The notes below the pieces were generated by a model. It made no database searches, was not told the DNA's origin, and saw only the letters and a program-made list of their open reading frames with translations. From Muribaculum intestinale (GTDB lineage Bacteria > Bacteroidota > Bacteroidia > Bacteroidales > Muribaculaceae), in contig NZ_CP021421.1 in the NCBI RefSeq assembly GCF_002201515.1, positions 1,178,001-1,242,000 of the forward strand: a DNA stretch of 64,000 nucleotides, read 5' to 3'. Below are positions 23,398-32,681 of this stretch, in pieces. Position 1 is the stretch's first letter, and each line of letters opens with the position of its first letter. Both the position numbers and the translations under genes were made by a program.

Positions 23398-24018
23398 TTA
23401 AAGGTTGTTAATAACTTCGAGGCAACCCTCGGTGAGGATGATTGCCTTATTGTTGAGCAGGGCATAGGTGTTAACGTCCGATGCGGTAATGATTTGTGCG
23501 CCCGGAATATTACGAGCCGACAAATATACGTTTTTATTGTGGTCCTTTAAAACGAGGAGGATTTTTTTGCCGTCGACTTTAAGATTCTTAACAACGTTTA
23601 AGAAATCTTTAGTCTTGGGAGCCTCGAAATTGAAGTCTTCCACAACGATTATCTGGTTGTCCTGTGCCTTGTATGTAAGAGCAGAGCGACGGGCGAGAGC
23701 CTTGAGCTTCTTGTTGAGTTTGAAGCGATAGTCGCGGGGACGGGGACCGAATACGCGGCCACCGCCTACGAGTACGGGCGAGTTGATGTCACCGATACGG
23801 CTGCCGCCGCCACCCTTCTGCTTGTGGAGCTTGCGGGTAGAACCGGAAACTTCGCTACGCTCTTTTGACTTGTGTGTGCCCTGACGCTGGTTGGCGAGGT
23901 ACTGCTTTACATCGAGATAAACGGCTTGCTCGTTGGCTTCGATGGCGAACACGGCATCGTTGAGCTGAGCTTTACGGCCGGTGTCTTCTCCGTTTACATT
24001 TAATATTGCGAGTTCCAT
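23398..24018 (-). CDS. rplD: 50S ribosomal protein L4
   Basis: The 206-residue protein contains the long tunnel-reaching loop ([20 protein letters not shown], about 59-78). In E. coli L4 is the S10-operon repressor. Its first base overlaps the last base of rplC, implying translational coupling. Confidence 0.97.
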   Translation of the reverse strand: MELAILNVNGEDTGRKAQLNDAVFAIEANEQAVYLDVKQYLANQRQGTHKSKERSEVSGSTRKLHKQKGGGGSRIGDINSPVLVGGGRVFGPRPRDYRFKLNKKLKALARRSALTYKAQDNQIIVVEDFNFEAPKTKDFLNVVKNLKVDGKKILLVLKDHNKNVYLSARNIPGAQIITASDVNTYALLNNKAIILTEGCLEVINNL

Positions 24019-24635
24019 TATTTCTCAATTAATACGATTGAACCTTTACTTCCGGGTACAGAACCCTTGATCAACAGCAGGTTGTTTTCGGGGATAACCT
24101 TAAGCACCTGGAGGTTTTGCACGGTAACGCGCTCGTTGCCCATGTGGCCGGCCATACGCATGCCTTTGAATACCTTTGCGGGGTAGGAGCAGGCGCCGAT
24201 TGAACCGGGCTTGCGGAGACGGTTGTGCTGGCCGTGAGTTGCCTGGCCGACACCGCCGAAGCCGTGACGCTTAACAACACCCTGGTAGCCTTTACCCTTT
24301 GATGTGCCGACGATGTCGACGAAATCAGCTTCGGTGAAGAAGTCTACGCTGATGCTGTCGCCGAGGTTGTATTCTCCCTCGAAACCTTTGAACTCGGCCA
24401 AGTGGCGCTTGGGTGTCACACCGGCTTTCTTGAAGTGGCCCTGCATAGGCTGGGTGGTGTGCTTTTCCTTCTTGTCCTCGAAGCCGAGCTGAAGGGCTGC
24501 ATAACCGTCTTTTTCCACTGTCTTAACCTGAGTAACGACACAAGGACCTACTTCGATAACAGTGCACGGCACGTTCTTGCCGTCGGCACTGAATACGGAT
24601 GTCATTCCGATTTTCTTTCCTAATAATCCTGGCAT
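24018..24635 (-). CDS. rplC: 50S ribosomal protein L3
   Basis: The 205-residue protein starts [20 protein letters not shown] and contains the extended loop [20 protein letters not shown] that approaches the peptidyl transferase centre. The glutamine methylated in E. coli L3 lies in this loop. It follows rpsJ by 116 bp. Confidence 0.98.
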   Translation of the reverse strand: MPGLLGKKIGMTSVFSADGKNVPCTVIEVGPCVVTQVKTVEKDGYAALQLGFEDKKEKHTTQPMQGHFKKAGVTPKRHLAEFKGFEGEYNLGDSISVDFFTEADFVDIVGTSKGKGYQGVVKRHGFGGVGQATHGQHNRLRKPGSIGACSYPAKVFKGMRMAGHMGNERVTVQNLQVLKVIPENNLLLIKGSVPGSKGSIVLIEK

Positions 24636-24751
24636 TTCTCTTGTTTGTTAAAAAAGTAATTTGATTGCTTTTTGAGTTTCTTTGAAAGGGAAGCCCCTTG
24701 CTCCTTGCGGAGCGGGGAACTTCCATTTTAGTCTCTTTTCTCTGCTGTCGA

Positions 24752-25057
24752 TTAAACCTTAACCTCAACCTGAACACCGCTGGGTAGCTCGAGCTTCATC
24801 AGAGCGTCGATTGTCTTTGCAGACGAGTTGTAGATGTCGATCAGACGCTTGAATGATGAGAGCTGGAACTGCTCGCGTGATTTCTTGTTGACGAAAGTCG
24901 AACGGTTGACGGTAAAGATACGCTTGTGGGTGGGCAGGGGTATGGGGCCGCTAATCACCGCACCGGTAGCCTTGACTGTCTTTACGATCTTCTCAGCCGA
25001 CTTGTCGAGCAGGTTGTGGTCGTACGATTTCAGCTTGATACGAATTTTCTGGCTCAT
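24752..25057 (-). CDS. rpsJ: 30S ribosomal protein S10
   Basis: The 101-residue protein has the S10 signature [20 protein letters not shown] near 37-56. S10 also acts with NusB in antitermination. It follows fusA by 27 bp, the continuous str-S10 arrangement seen in Bacteroidota. Confidence 0.98.
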   Translation of the reverse strand: MSQKIRIKLKSYDHNLLDKSAEKIVKTVKATGAVISGPIPLPTHKRIFTVNRSTFVNKKSREQFQLSSFKRLIDIYNSSAKTIDALMKLELPSGVQVEVKV

Positions 25058-25084
25058 ATTCTTAAGTAAGTATTTGTTCTGAGA

Positions 25085-27211
25085 TTATTTTAGAAGATCC
25101 ACACGGCCCTGGCATTCGGCGAGAACATTCTTTGCGATTGCGTTCGACACTTCTGCATAGTGGCTGAAAGTCATTGTGGAGGTAGCACGTCCGGAGGTGA
25201 TGGTACGGAGGGCTGTCACATAGCCGAACATTTCGGCGAGGGGAGCCTTGGCCTTTACGATGCGTGCGCCGGAACGGCTTGTCTCCATGCCTTCTACCTG
25301 GCCGCGACGCTTGTTGAGGTCACCGATTACGTCGCCCATGCTCTCTTCGGGGGTGACAACCTCTACCTTGAAGATAGGCTCGAGGAGTACGGGGCCTGCC
25401 TTTTCGGAAGCCTTCTTGAAGGCCTGGATAGCGCAGAGCTCGAACGAGAGCTGGTCGGAGTCGACGGGGTGGAACGAGCCATCGATTACAGTCACCTTGA
25501 GGCGATCGAGGGGATATCCTGCGAGTACACCGTTCTTCATAGCGGTCTGGAAGCCCTTCTGAATCGAGGGGATGAATTCCTTGGGAATGTTACCGCCCTT
25601 AACCTCGTCGACAAACTGGAGTGTTCCTTCGAATTCGTCGTCGGCGGGCTCAACGCGTACGATGATGTCGGCAAATTTACCGCGACCACCGGTCTGCTTC
25701 TTGAATACCTCGCGGAGTTCGACGGGCTTGGTGATGGCTTCTTTGTAAGTAACCTGGGGACGACCCTGGTTGCACTCTACCTTGAATTCGCGTTTCAGAC
25801 GGTCGATGATGATGTCGAGGTGAAGCTCACCCATACCGGAGATAACGGTCTGGCCTGTCTCCTCGTTGGTCTCCACACGGAATGTGGGGTCTTCTTCAGC
25901 GAGTTTCTGAAGGCCGACACCGAGCTTGTCGAGGTCTTTCTGAGTCTTGGGCTCAACGGCGATTCCGATAACGGGTTCGGGGAATTCCATTGCTTCGAGC
26001 ACGATAGGAGCGTTCTCGTCGCAGAGAGTGTCACCTGTGCGGATATCCTTGAAGCCTACGCCTGCGCCGATATCACCGCAGCCGATTTTCTCCATGGGGT
26101 TCTGCTTGTTGGAGTGCATCTGGAACAGACGGCTCACACGCTCTTTCTTGTCGGAGCGGGTGTTGAGCACGTAGCTACCGGCAACCATGTCGCCAGAGTA
26201 GACGCGGAAGAATGTCAGACGGCCTACATAGGGGTCGGTGGCAATCTTGAATGCGAGGGCACACATGGGTGCGTCGCTTGAGGGCTCGCGGGTCTCAATC
26301 TTTTCGGGATCGTCCATTGCGTGGCCTTCTACAGCACCCGAGTCAACAGGGCTGGGGAGGAATGCGCATACATCGTCGAGGAGACACTGCACACCCTTGT
26401 TCTTGAACGACGAACCACAGATCATCGGAACGATTTCCATTGCCAGAGTGGCATTGCGGAGGGCACGGCGGATTTCGTCCTCTGTGATAGTAGAGGGGTC
26501 ATCGAAATATTTTGCCATGAGGTCATCGTCGAATTCGGCGATTTTCTCAAGCATCTTGTCGCGCCATTCCTCGGCCTCGGCCTGGAGATTGGCAGGAATC
26601 TCTTCAATCGAGTAGTCGGCGCCCATGCTCTCGTCGTGCCAGAAGATGGCTTTCATGAGAATCAGGTCGACAACACCCTTGAATGATTCTTCTGCACCGA
26701 TAGGTATCTGAATGGGACAGGGATTGGCTCCGAGCACATCCTTTACCTGGCGTACAACTTCAAAGAAGTTGGCACCCGAACGGTCCATCTTGTTTACATA
26801 ACCCAGACGGGGAACGTTGTATTTGTCGGCCTGACGCCATACAGTCTCAGACTGGGGTTCAACACCGCCTACAGCACAGAATGTGGCTACTGCGCCGTCG
26901 AGCACACGAAGTGAACGCTCTACCTCTACGGTAAAGTCAACGTGTCCCGGGGTGTCAATAAGGTTGATTTTGTATTTATCGCCGGCATATTTCCAGAATG
27001 CGGTGGTGGCGGCGGAGGTAATGGTAATACCGCGCTCCTGCTCCTGGGCCATCCAGTCCATGGTAGCGGCACCGTCGTGCACCTCACCAATCTTGTGTGT
27101 CAGACCGGTATAGAAGAGGATACGCTCCGATGTGGTGGTCTTACCGGCATCAATATGGGCCATAATGCCGATATTGCGGGTATATTTGAGATGTTCGTCT
27201 TTGTTAGCCAT
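25085..27211 (-). CDS. fusA: elongation factor G
   Basis: This 708-residue translocation GTPase has its G-domain motifs intact: [15 protein letters not shown] (P-loop, about 19-33), the switch I region ending [14 protein letters not shown] and NKMD. The C-terminal domain IV and V regions follow. Its length is the family norm. It lies between rpsG and rpsJ; tuf is absent from this block. Confidence 0.98.
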   Translation of the reverse strand: MANKDEHLKYTRNIGIMAHIDAGKTTTSERILFYTGLTHKIGEVHDGAATMDWMAQEQERGITITSAATTAFWKYAGDKYKINLIDTPGHVDFTVEVERSLRVLDGAVATFCAVGGVEPQSETVWRQADKYNVPRLGYVNKMDRSGANFFEVVRQVKDVLGANPCPIQIPIGAEESFKGVVDLILMKAIFWHDESMGADYSIEEIPANLQAEAEEWRDKMLEKIAEFDDDLMAKYFDDPSTITEDEIRRALRNATLAMEIVPMICGSSFKNKGVQCLLDDVCAFLPSPVDSGAVEGHAMDDPEKIETREPSSDAPMCALAFKIATDPYVGRLTFFRVYSGDMVAGSYVLNTRSDKKERVSRLFQMHSNKQNPMEKIGCGDIGAGVGFKDIRTGDTLCDENAPIVLEAMEFPEPVIGIAVEPKTQKDLDKLGVGLQKLAEEDPTFRVETNEETGQTVISGMGELHLDIIIDRLKREFKVECNQGRPQVTYKEAITKPVELREVFKKQTGGRGKFADIIVRVEPADDEFEGTLQFVDEVKGGNIPKEFIPSIQKGFQTAMKNGVLAGYPLDRLKVTVIDGSFHPVDSDQLSFELCAIQAFKKASEKAGPVLLEPIFKVEVVTPEESMGDVIGDLNKRRGQVEGMETSRSGARIVKAKAPLAEMFGYVTALRTITSGRATSTMTFSHYAEVSNAIAKNVLAECQGRVDLLK

Positions 27212-27256
27212 TTGATTGCTTCGTTAAAAAAGTAAATCTTTATATCAGCGTGATAA

Positions 27257-27733
27257 TCAGAAGCGGAAGTGAGCGAATGCGCGGTTGGCCTCGGCCATCT
27301 TGTGCATGTCTTCCTTGCGCTTGAATGCACCACCCTGCTCATTGTAAGCGTCCACAATCTCGGCAGCGAGCTTGTCGGCCATAGTCTTGCCACCGCGCTT
27401 GCGTGCATATAGAATCATATTTTTCATCGAGATCGACTCTTTGCGGTCGGGACGGATTTCGGTAGGTACCTGGAAGGTGGCACCGCCCACGCGGCGCGAC
27501 TTCACTTCCACCTGAGGAGTGATGTTTTCGAGAGCCTTCTTCCAGATTTCGAGGGCTGTTTTCTCCTCATTGGGCAGCTTAGACTTCACAGTCTCAAGTG
27601 CGGAATAGAAAATTGTGTATGAGGTGTTCTTTTTACCATCATACATCAGATGGTTGACGAACTTTGATACTCTTACGTCGTTGAAAACGGGATCGGGGAG
27701 GACCACACGTTTCTTTGGCTTAGCTTTTCTCAT
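27257..27733 (-). CDS. rpsG: 30S ribosomal protein S7
   Basis: ATG 27733 gives a 158-residue protein starting [20 protein letters not shown], the normal S7 N-terminus. The frame stays open to a TTG at 27811, adding 26 Lys-rich residues, but that start is less likely. S7 nucleates 30S head assembly and in E. coli represses the str operon through the rpsL-rpsG spacer. That spacer is long here (169 bp) and structured. Confidence 0.96.
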   Translation of the reverse strand: MRKAKPKKRVVLPDPVFNDVRVSKFVNHLMYDGKKNTSYTIFYSALETVKSKLPNEEKTALEIWKKALENITPQVEVKSRRVGGATFQVPTEIRPDRKESISMKNMILYARKRGGKTMADKLAAEIVDAYNEQGGAFKRKEDMHKMAEANRAFAHFRF

Positions 27734-27902
27734 TTGTTTAATTGTTGTTGTTTTTGGTTGCTTGGCAGCTTTTTGAATCTTCAACTCGGCACTCTTGCCG
27801 GGTTTACTCAACCGTTGTTGCTAATTCCAATAAATCAAAAACGGAGTTGTTTGTGTTAAACTGGGTTTTCTTTACCCGGATCAGCTCAGACTCAGACTTT
27901 TA
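27734..27902 (-). promoter_or_regulatory. structured rpsL-rpsG intercistronic region (candidate S7 feedback site)
   Basis: On the minus strand CCGGGT (27874-27879) can pair with ACCCGG (27798-27803). The GGGT inside the first arm can instead pair with a nearby ACCC (27863-27866), giving competing folds. In E. coli S7 binds the equivalent spacer. No gene is seen here apart from a doubtful upstream extension of rpsG. Confidence 0.4.
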
Positions 27903-28298
27903 TTATTTCTTACCTTTTGCTGCACCGGCTTTGGGACGCTTGGCTCCATACTTAGAGCGACGCTGTGTGCGATCTTTCACACCCGAGGTGTCGAGAGTAC
28001 CACGAACGATGTGATAACGCACACCGGGGAGGTCTTTCACACGACCGCCGCGAACGAGCACAATCGAGTGTTCCTGGAGGTTGTGACCTTCGCCGGGGAT
28101 GTAGGAGTTGACTTCCTTGCCGTTGGTGAGGCGCACACGGGCAACCTTACGCATTGCCGAGTTAGGCTTCTTGGGGGTTGTGGTGTAGACACGCACGCAC
28201 ACGCCACGACGCTGAGGACAGCTGTCGAGAGCAGGCGACTTGCTCTTGTCTACGAGAGCTACACGTCCTTTTCTTACTAATTGCTGAATTGTAGGCAT
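27903..28298 (-). CDS. rpsL: 30S ribosomal protein S12
   Basis: The 131-residue decoding-centre protein starts [20 protein letters not shown]. Streptomycin-relevant motifs are present and wild-type in form: [11 protein letters not shown] and [20 protein letters not shown]. It is the first gene of the super-operon, about 130 nt after the predicted transcription start. Confidence 0.98.
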   Translation of the reverse strand: MPTIQQLVRKGRVALVDKSKSPALDSCPQRRGVCVRVYTTTPKKPNSAMRKVARVRLTNGKEVNSYIPGEGHNLQEHSIVLVRGGRVKDLPGVRYHIVRGTLDTSGVKDRTQRRSKYGAKRPKAGAAKGKK

Positions 28299-28433
28299 CT
28301 TAGTGTTTTGTTTGTTAATTTATTGGTTGTCGTTCTGTTTTGTCGTTGTAAGTTAGCATTCACGCACGCATATTACCTGCTGACACACAGCAGTTTGAAT
28401 ACAACAATACGCATCTTGCTCTCAAAAACTGTG

Positions 28434-28465
28434 CAAAGTTAGCATTTAATCGGCTAATATGCAAA
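28434..28465 (-). promoter_or_regulatory. promoter of the str-S10-spc-alpha super-operon
   Basis: On the minus strand TTTG (28462-28465) is followed after exactly 20 nt by TAACTTTG (28434-28441), the same -7 octamer as both rRNA promoters. The transcribed leader to rpsL is about 130 nt and contains a small hairpin, CTGCTG (28377-28382) with CAGCAG (28388-28393). It diverges from the psd promoter. Confidence 0.8.
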
Positions 28466-28607
28466 TATTTCCGAGTCAATTTAAATTTTATTTCCAATAT
28501 CGGCAAAAAGCGATGGGAAAATTCGCATTTCAAATTTATTCGAGTCGACAATATCGCAATATCCGAGGCCATATGGGCCAACATCGGGATTCGGCGTCAC
28601 GAAAAAT

Positions 28608-28638
28608 TTTGTTATTTTACAAGAATGGTTTATCTTTG
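28608..28638 (+). promoter_or_regulatory. psd-pssA promoter
   Basis: TTTG (28608-28611), 19 nt and TATCTTTG (28631-28638) match the Bacteroidota consensus fully. The ATG of psd lies 21 bp after the -7 box, so the 5' leader is short (about 14 nt). Confidence 0.8.
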
Positions 28639-28658
28639 TGCTCATTAATATACGCGTA

Positions 28659-29324
28659 ATGAAAGTAAAGATACACCGCGAGGGACTAAATATACTGATT
28701 ATCCTTCTTCTTATCTTACTGGTAATCAACATACCGGTATGGCTTTTCATACGCCCTGCCGCAATACCAGCCACATTCACATCGGTGTCGGCGATTATCT
28801 ATCTGCTTGTGCTCAACTTCTTCCGTTCGCCCCGGCGACAGTTCAGAGGCAATCCCGACAAGGTAGTCGTGGCATCGGCCGACGGCAAGGTAGTAGCGCT
28901 GGAGGAGACATTCGAGGACGAATATCTCCACTGCCGTTGCATCCAGTTGTCAGTATTCATGTCAGTGCTCAATGTCCATGCCAACTGGTTTCCGGTCGAT
29001 GGCGAAGTGCTCTATGTAAAGCACCATTCAGGCCGATTCCTCTCGGCATGGTTGCCAAAGTCAAGCACCGAAAACGAGCGCAGCACGGTAGCCATCCGCT
29101 CTGACGCAGGCCCCATAGTGCTTATGCGCCAGGTAGCCGGTGCTCTCGCACGCCGCATAGTCACCTATGCATGTCCCGGAGAACGCGCGTCGATAGAGCA
29201 GCATATGGGATTCATAAAATTCGGTTCACGCATAGACCTCTACCTGCCTCTTGACTCGGAAATCCTCGTCAAGCTCGGCGACAAGACTATCGGCGGCGTG
29301 ACAGAAGTAGCCCGCCTGAAATAG
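28659..29324 (+). CDS. psd: phosphatidylserine decarboxylase
   Basis: The 221-residue proenzyme of the short PSD type converts phosphatidylserine to phosphatidylethanolamine at the inner membrane. Two N-terminal hydrophobic segments (about 10-55) are followed by SVLNVHANWFPVDGEV near 102-117. The self-cleavage site that yields the pyruvoyl group is G189-S190 in FGSRID. ATG 28659 fits the promoter and gives the usual N-terminus. It is co-directional with pssA, the preceding enzyme of the pathway. Confidence 0.94.
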   Translation: MKVKIHREGLNILIILLLILLVINIPVWLFIRPAAIPATFTSVSAIIYLLVLNFFRSPRRQFRGNPDKVVVASADGKVVALEETFEDEYLHCRCIQLSVFMSVLNVHANWFPVDGEVLYVKHHSGRFLSAWLPKSSTENERSTVAIRSDAGPIVLMRQVAGALARRIVTYACPGERASIEQHMGFIKFGSRIDLYLPLDSEILVKLGDKTIGGVTEVARLK

Positions 29325-29400
29325 TATCCCTCCCGACACAACGACCACAACCGCGCCACTCCCTCCCCAACCGGTGCGACTGACGAAAACGCATAAAAGC

Positions 29401-30102
29401 ATGTTACGCAGAATCATATCCCAGGTGCCCAATACCATCACCTGTCTGAGCCTATTTTTCGGAGCTATAGCAATAATAGCATCTTTTCATTTCAATGACA
29501 CTGTATGGGGACTCCCATGCTACCAGTGGGCATTCATATGCATCGGCATCTCGGCCGTGTGCGATTTCCTCGACGGAGCGTCGGCCCGCATGCTACACGC
29601 GTATTCCAATCTCGGCAAACAGCTCGACTCGCTCAGCGACCTGGTAAGTTTTGGAGTGGCCCCCGGCATGCTCGTATACAACATGATGACACTTCAGGCC
29701 GGACCGGCATGGTTGCCGTTTGTGGCCATATTCATCCCTCTGATGGGCGAACTGCGCCTCGCACGCTTCAATATTGACGACCGCCAGACCACCTCATTTC
29801 TCGGCATGCCGATTCCGGCCAACGCCATATTCTGGATTGGCTCGGTGTCATGGATGACAACCCACGGCTACATCGGACACTGGCCTATGGCTGTGCTTGT
29901 CGTAGCGATGTCGCTGCTGATGGTGGCTACCCGTATCCACATGTTCTCCCTTAAGTTTAAAAACTTTGATTTCCGCGAAAATCTGCGCCGCTACGTAATC
30001 ATTCTCGCCGCTTTGTTGTTTGTTATATCTGAAGGCGTCCCCGGACTGGCATGGACAATCCTCTTCTACCTTGTGCTCTCGCTGCTACCCTCACGCGCCT
30101 GA
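29401..30102 (+). CDS. pssA: CDP-diacylglycerol-serine O-phosphatidyltransferase
   Basis: This 233-residue membrane protein makes phosphatidylserine, the substrate of Psd. The CDP-alcohol phosphatidyltransferase motif is complete (CDFLDGASARMLHA followed by GKQLDSLSD, about 58-84). ATG 29401 gives MLRRIISQVPNTITCLSLFF, the normal start; an upstream non-ATG in-frame start at 29374 is less likely. There are about six to seven hydrophobic segments. Confidence 0.93.
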   Translation: MLRRIISQVPNTITCLSLFFGAIAIIASFHFNDTVWGLPCYQWAFICIGISAVCDFLDGASARMLHAYSNLGKQLDSLSDLVSFGVAPGMLVYNMMTLQAGPAWLPFVAIFIPLMGELRLARFNIDDRQTTSFLGMPIPANAIFWIGSVSWMTTHGYIGHWPMAVLVVAMSLLMVATRIHMFSLKFKNFDFRENLRRYVIILAALLFVISEGVPGLAWTILFYLVLSLLPSRA

Positions 30103-30160
30103 GCCCCCAGCCAGCCGATGATATCCGACGCTACCACCAACATCCACTATATCTCAGCCT

Positions 30161-30520
30161 ATGGTTATATTCAAGATGCTCATATTCACCCTGCTGATAC
30201 TTGTACTCATACCCGTAGTCAAGTTAGGCGCCGCCATATTCCGCGCATACCGCCATGTAAAGCGGCAGACTGCGGCTTTTGCCGGCAACAACAGGACATA
30301 TGATACAGACAGGACAGCCCAAGGCTACGAAACGGAGGAAGCACGACGCGGCAGACGCCGCTCTACCCGAAAGATATTCCGCTCTGATGAGGGAGAATAT
30401 GTGCGCTTCGAAGAGATTGATGTAGACATCACCCTGGAGCAGGAACGCCGGCGCAACTACGGTGCCACACCCTTCCGCATGGAAGAGCAGATAAGCGATG
30501 CCGAATGGACTGATATCTGA
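30161..30520 (+). CDS. DUF4834 family small membrane protein
   Basis: The 119-residue protein has one N-terminal membrane segment (about 5-27) followed by a charged, soluble region rich in Arg and Glu, with EEARRGRRRSTRKIFRSDEG near 64-83 and a C-terminal EEQISDAEWTDI. It resembles DUF4834, small Bacteroidota proteins often found next to psd-pssA. Function is unknown; the neighbours suggest envelope lipid metabolism. Confidence 0.7.
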   Translation: MVIFKMLIFTLLILVLIPVVKLGAAIFRAYRHVKRQTAAFAGNNRTYDTDRTAQGYETEEARRGRRRSTRKIFRSDEGEYVRFEEIDVDITLEQERRRNYGATPFRMEEQISDAEWTDI

Positions 30521-30590
30521 CCCCTCCCCTACCCCTCTTTATTACGGCCGCGCCTTCATAATCAAGATTCAACTACCAACCAACTAACAT

Positions 30591-30945
30591 TTAGAGCTTG
30601 TTTGATAATAAATGTTGCCGCCAGGGTCGTATAGCTTGAGTCGATTTTCGACATGTGCCGAAGGAGTGTACTTTATGTACATGACTGAGGAACAGGGCGA
30701 AAAGCGGCCAAGATATACGAGACAAAAGGTAACTTTATAACTTATACAATCTCTTGGCTGCTTCTAAAATAAATGCAAAAATATATCAACGATATGAAAC
30801 AAATTACCTCCCTTCGGTCATTCGCCGGCATATTTCCGCCCGTTCTTCGGTCGTTATGGAACCCCATAACTCCCTCATCACAAGCGAAAACCTGCCCGAC
30901 GACTGACCGCCTTGACGGTAACATTTATTATTAAACAAGCTCTTA
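30591..30945 (+). mobile_element. MITE-like element, copy 1 (TTA-bounded inverted terminal repeats)
   Basis: The ends are TTA-GAGCTTGTTTGATAATAA and, inverted, TAACATTTATTATTAAACAA followed by GCTC-TTA. The inverted repeats run about 30 bp with two or three mismatches, and TTA flanks both sides as in copy 2. No transposase gene is inside. A second copy of nearly equal length lies at 40423. The right end stops 5 bp before the aquaporin ATG. Confidence 0.8.
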
Positions 30946-30950
30946 CACTT

Positions 30951-31664
30951 ATGAATGATTTAAAGAAGTACATCGCCGAAGGCATCGGGACAATGTTTCT
31001 CGTACTTCTGGCATGCGGCAGCGCAGTACTCGCCGGCCCGTCGATAGGGGGCTATGGAGTCGGAGTATGCTTCGGACTGGTTCTTGTATGCCTCTGCTAC
31101 TGCCTTGGCAACATATCGGGCTGCCATGTCAATCCCGCAGTGTCGCTCGGCGTATATCTAAGCGGACGCATGAGCCTTAAGGATATGCTCTGCTACTGGC
31201 TCTTCCAGATGGGAGGTGCAGTTGTAGGCGCTGCATTCCTCTTCTGGTTTGTCAACATGAATCCTGAATTCAACTTCGGAGGAATCACCGAGAACGGGGG
31301 CGCAATCTACAATCTTGCCACCAATGTGCTGCAGCCGGGCGCCACATCGGGCATGGCACTACTGATGGAGGCACTCCTTACATTCTTCTTCGTGTTCATA
31401 ATCCTCGGGGCCACTGACGCCAATGTGGGATGGGGCAAATTTGCCGGTATCGGCATCGGCCTCGCCCTCGGACTGGTCAACATCGTGGGAATCCCTGTCG
31501 ACAACTGCTCGGTAAACCCCGCGCGCAGCTTCGGACCGGCTGTATTCTGCCCCGGAGCATTCCATGATTTCTGGATTATGGTGGTAGGTCCGTTTGTAGG
31601 AGCCATCATCGCGGTAATCGCATGGAAAGTCGTGTCGCCCTACATTGCCAAAGGCAACCGATAA
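30951..31664 (+). CDS. aqpZ: aquaporin, AqpZ-type
   Basis: This 237-residue water or small-solute channel has about six membrane segments and both half-helix motifs: NPA at 61-63 (CHVNPAVSLG) and NPAR at 189-192 (CSVNPARSFGP). Aligned to E. coli AqpZ, the selectivity-filter positions read F41, N177, C186, R192 instead of F, H, T, R, so substrate range may differ from plain water. The MNDLKKYIAEG start at 30951 is chosen over an in-frame start inside the adjacent mobile element. A strong hairpin follows the gene. Confidence 0.9.
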   Translation: MNDLKKYIAEGIGTMFLVLLACGSAVLAGPSIGGYGVGVCFGLVLVCLCYCLGNISGCHVNPAVSLGVYLSGRMSLKDMLCYWLFQMGGAVVGAAFLFWFVNMNPEFNFGGITENGGAIYNLATNVLQPGATSGMALLMEALLTFFFVFIILGATDANVGWGKFAGIGIGLALGLVNIVGIPVDNCSVNPARSFGPAVFCPGAFHDFWIMVVGPFVGAIIAVIAWKVVSPYIAKGNR

Positions 31665-31684
31665 TAGCTATATAATCAACACAA

Positions 31685-31727
31685 GGCGTCGGCCACTGCA
31701 CCGTGGCGGGCGCCCTGTCTGTTTTTC
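31685..31727 (+). terminator. terminator after aquaporin gene
   Basis: A stem of about 12 bp with one mismatch pairs 31685-31696 with 31703-31714 around a 6-nt loop. It is followed by a T-run at 31722-31726 and starts 20 bp after the stop codon. Confidence 0.75.
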
Positions 31728-31778
31728 CAAAAATAAAAATAAGCGCCGGCTGCCATGGCATAAAATATTATGCTCCTG

Positions 31779-32660
31779 TCAATTCTTGGCATAGCAATCT
31801 GTCATGAAATCCGACTCGATGAAGCGCGCCACGGCATCGGTGTCATTGGTTCCGATTACCACTTCGGCGGCAGCCTTTACCTCAGGGAGGGCGTTTTCTA
31901 CCGCCACCGGAATGTCGGCAACCGCAAAAAGGGGCAGGTCGTTGAGATTGTCACCGAAAGCCACTATCCTGTCGGCGCCCAAACGCGAGGCCAGCCGCTT
32001 CACCACAGCTCCTTTGTCAATACCGGAGGCAAATACCTCCAGAATGCCCATTCCGGGCACAGTATTGTCCATATATGAGCTGACGGCACATCCGCCCATC
32101 CGGGTCAGAGCCTCGGCGGCAGCTGAGGTGGCCTCGGCATCTCCGATTGCAAAATAGAGTATGGTGCGCGGAAGAAACGGCGCCATACCCCCGGGATTGT
32201 CGAGATGGAAACGCTTGAGTGCAAGGCCGGTGCGCTCCTCGACAAACTTCCGCTCGGCCCGGTTCATGGGCCCGTTGTGGTAGGCGGCAAGCAATCTGTT
32301 GTCGGGAGTGATTGTGTAGATAAACGGGTGGAGTCCGAACGACTCTATCACCTCTCTTACCCGGGCGGCCGTATCGTCGGGCATCAGCACGACTTCGCCA
32401 TACTTCCCATCCACGGGATTCCACAGAGCGGCGCCGGTCATCGTGACGTAGGGCACAAAGGTGTGGCAGTCGCGCATAAGTGGCACCACCGTGGCGGGAG
32501 TGCGTGCGGTAGCCACCGTAATCAGCGCGCCCTCGCGGCTTAGACGGTGGATTATTGATGCGCTTTCGGGGCTCACCCGACTATAAAGGTCGAGCAGCGT
32601 CCCGTCCATGTCTGTGACATAGAGCGTGCGGCGCTGCCCGATTGTATTGTTGTCATGCAT
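31779..32660 (-). CDS. Cof-type HAD-family phosphatase
   Basis: The 293-residue HAD phosphatase with a type IIB cap has motif I DMDGTLL (about 17-23) with the nucleophilic Asp, motif II TVATART (about 48-54), and motif IV GDNLNDLPLF late in the protein. Cof-type enzymes hydrolyse sugar phosphates or related small phosphates; the substrate here is unknown. It lies 21 bp downstream of pfkA on the same strand, so a role in sugar-phosphate balance is plausible. Confidence 0.88.
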   Translation of the reverse strand: MHDNNTIGQRRTLYVTDMDGTLLDLYSRVSPESASIIHRLSREGALITVATARTPATVVPLMRDCHTFVPYVTMTGAALWNPVDGKYGEVVLMPDDTAARVREVIESFGLHPFIYTITPDNRLLAAYHNGPMNRAERKFVEERTGLALKRFHLDNPGGMAPFLPRTILYFAIGDAEATSAAAEALTRMGGCAVSSYMDNTVPGMGILEVFASGIDKGAVVKRLASRLGADRIVAFGDNLNDLPLFAVADIPVAVENALPEVKAAAEVVIGTNDTDAVARFIESDFMTDCYAKN

Positions 32661-32681
32661 AGTTTTCGCTACTCTGCTGTA

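Noticed and set aside
25160..26281. A 373-codon frame antisense to fusA
   Set aside because: It lies wholly within the well-supported EF-G gene, has low-complexity shadow composition and shows no domain. Long antisense frames are common in biased-codon genes.
27734..27811. N-terminal extension of S7 by 26 residues from a TTG start
   Set aside because: ATG 27733 gives the normal S7 N-terminus and length. The extension would require a TTG start and would overlap the structured spacer.
30742..30924. A 60-codon minus-strand frame inside mobile-element copy 1, with a 62-codon counterpart at 40567-40755
   Set aside because: It overlaps the plus-strand frame in opposite sense, has no start signal, and its conservation is explained by recent copying of the whole element.
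30794..30934. A 46-codon plus-strand frame (MKQITSLRSFAGIFPPVLRS at its start) present in both mobile-element copies (also 40625-40765)
   Set aside because: Between the copies, 7 of the 8 codon differences change the amino acid, so there is no sign of purifying selection on the protein. It is most likely a passive open frame within the repeat.
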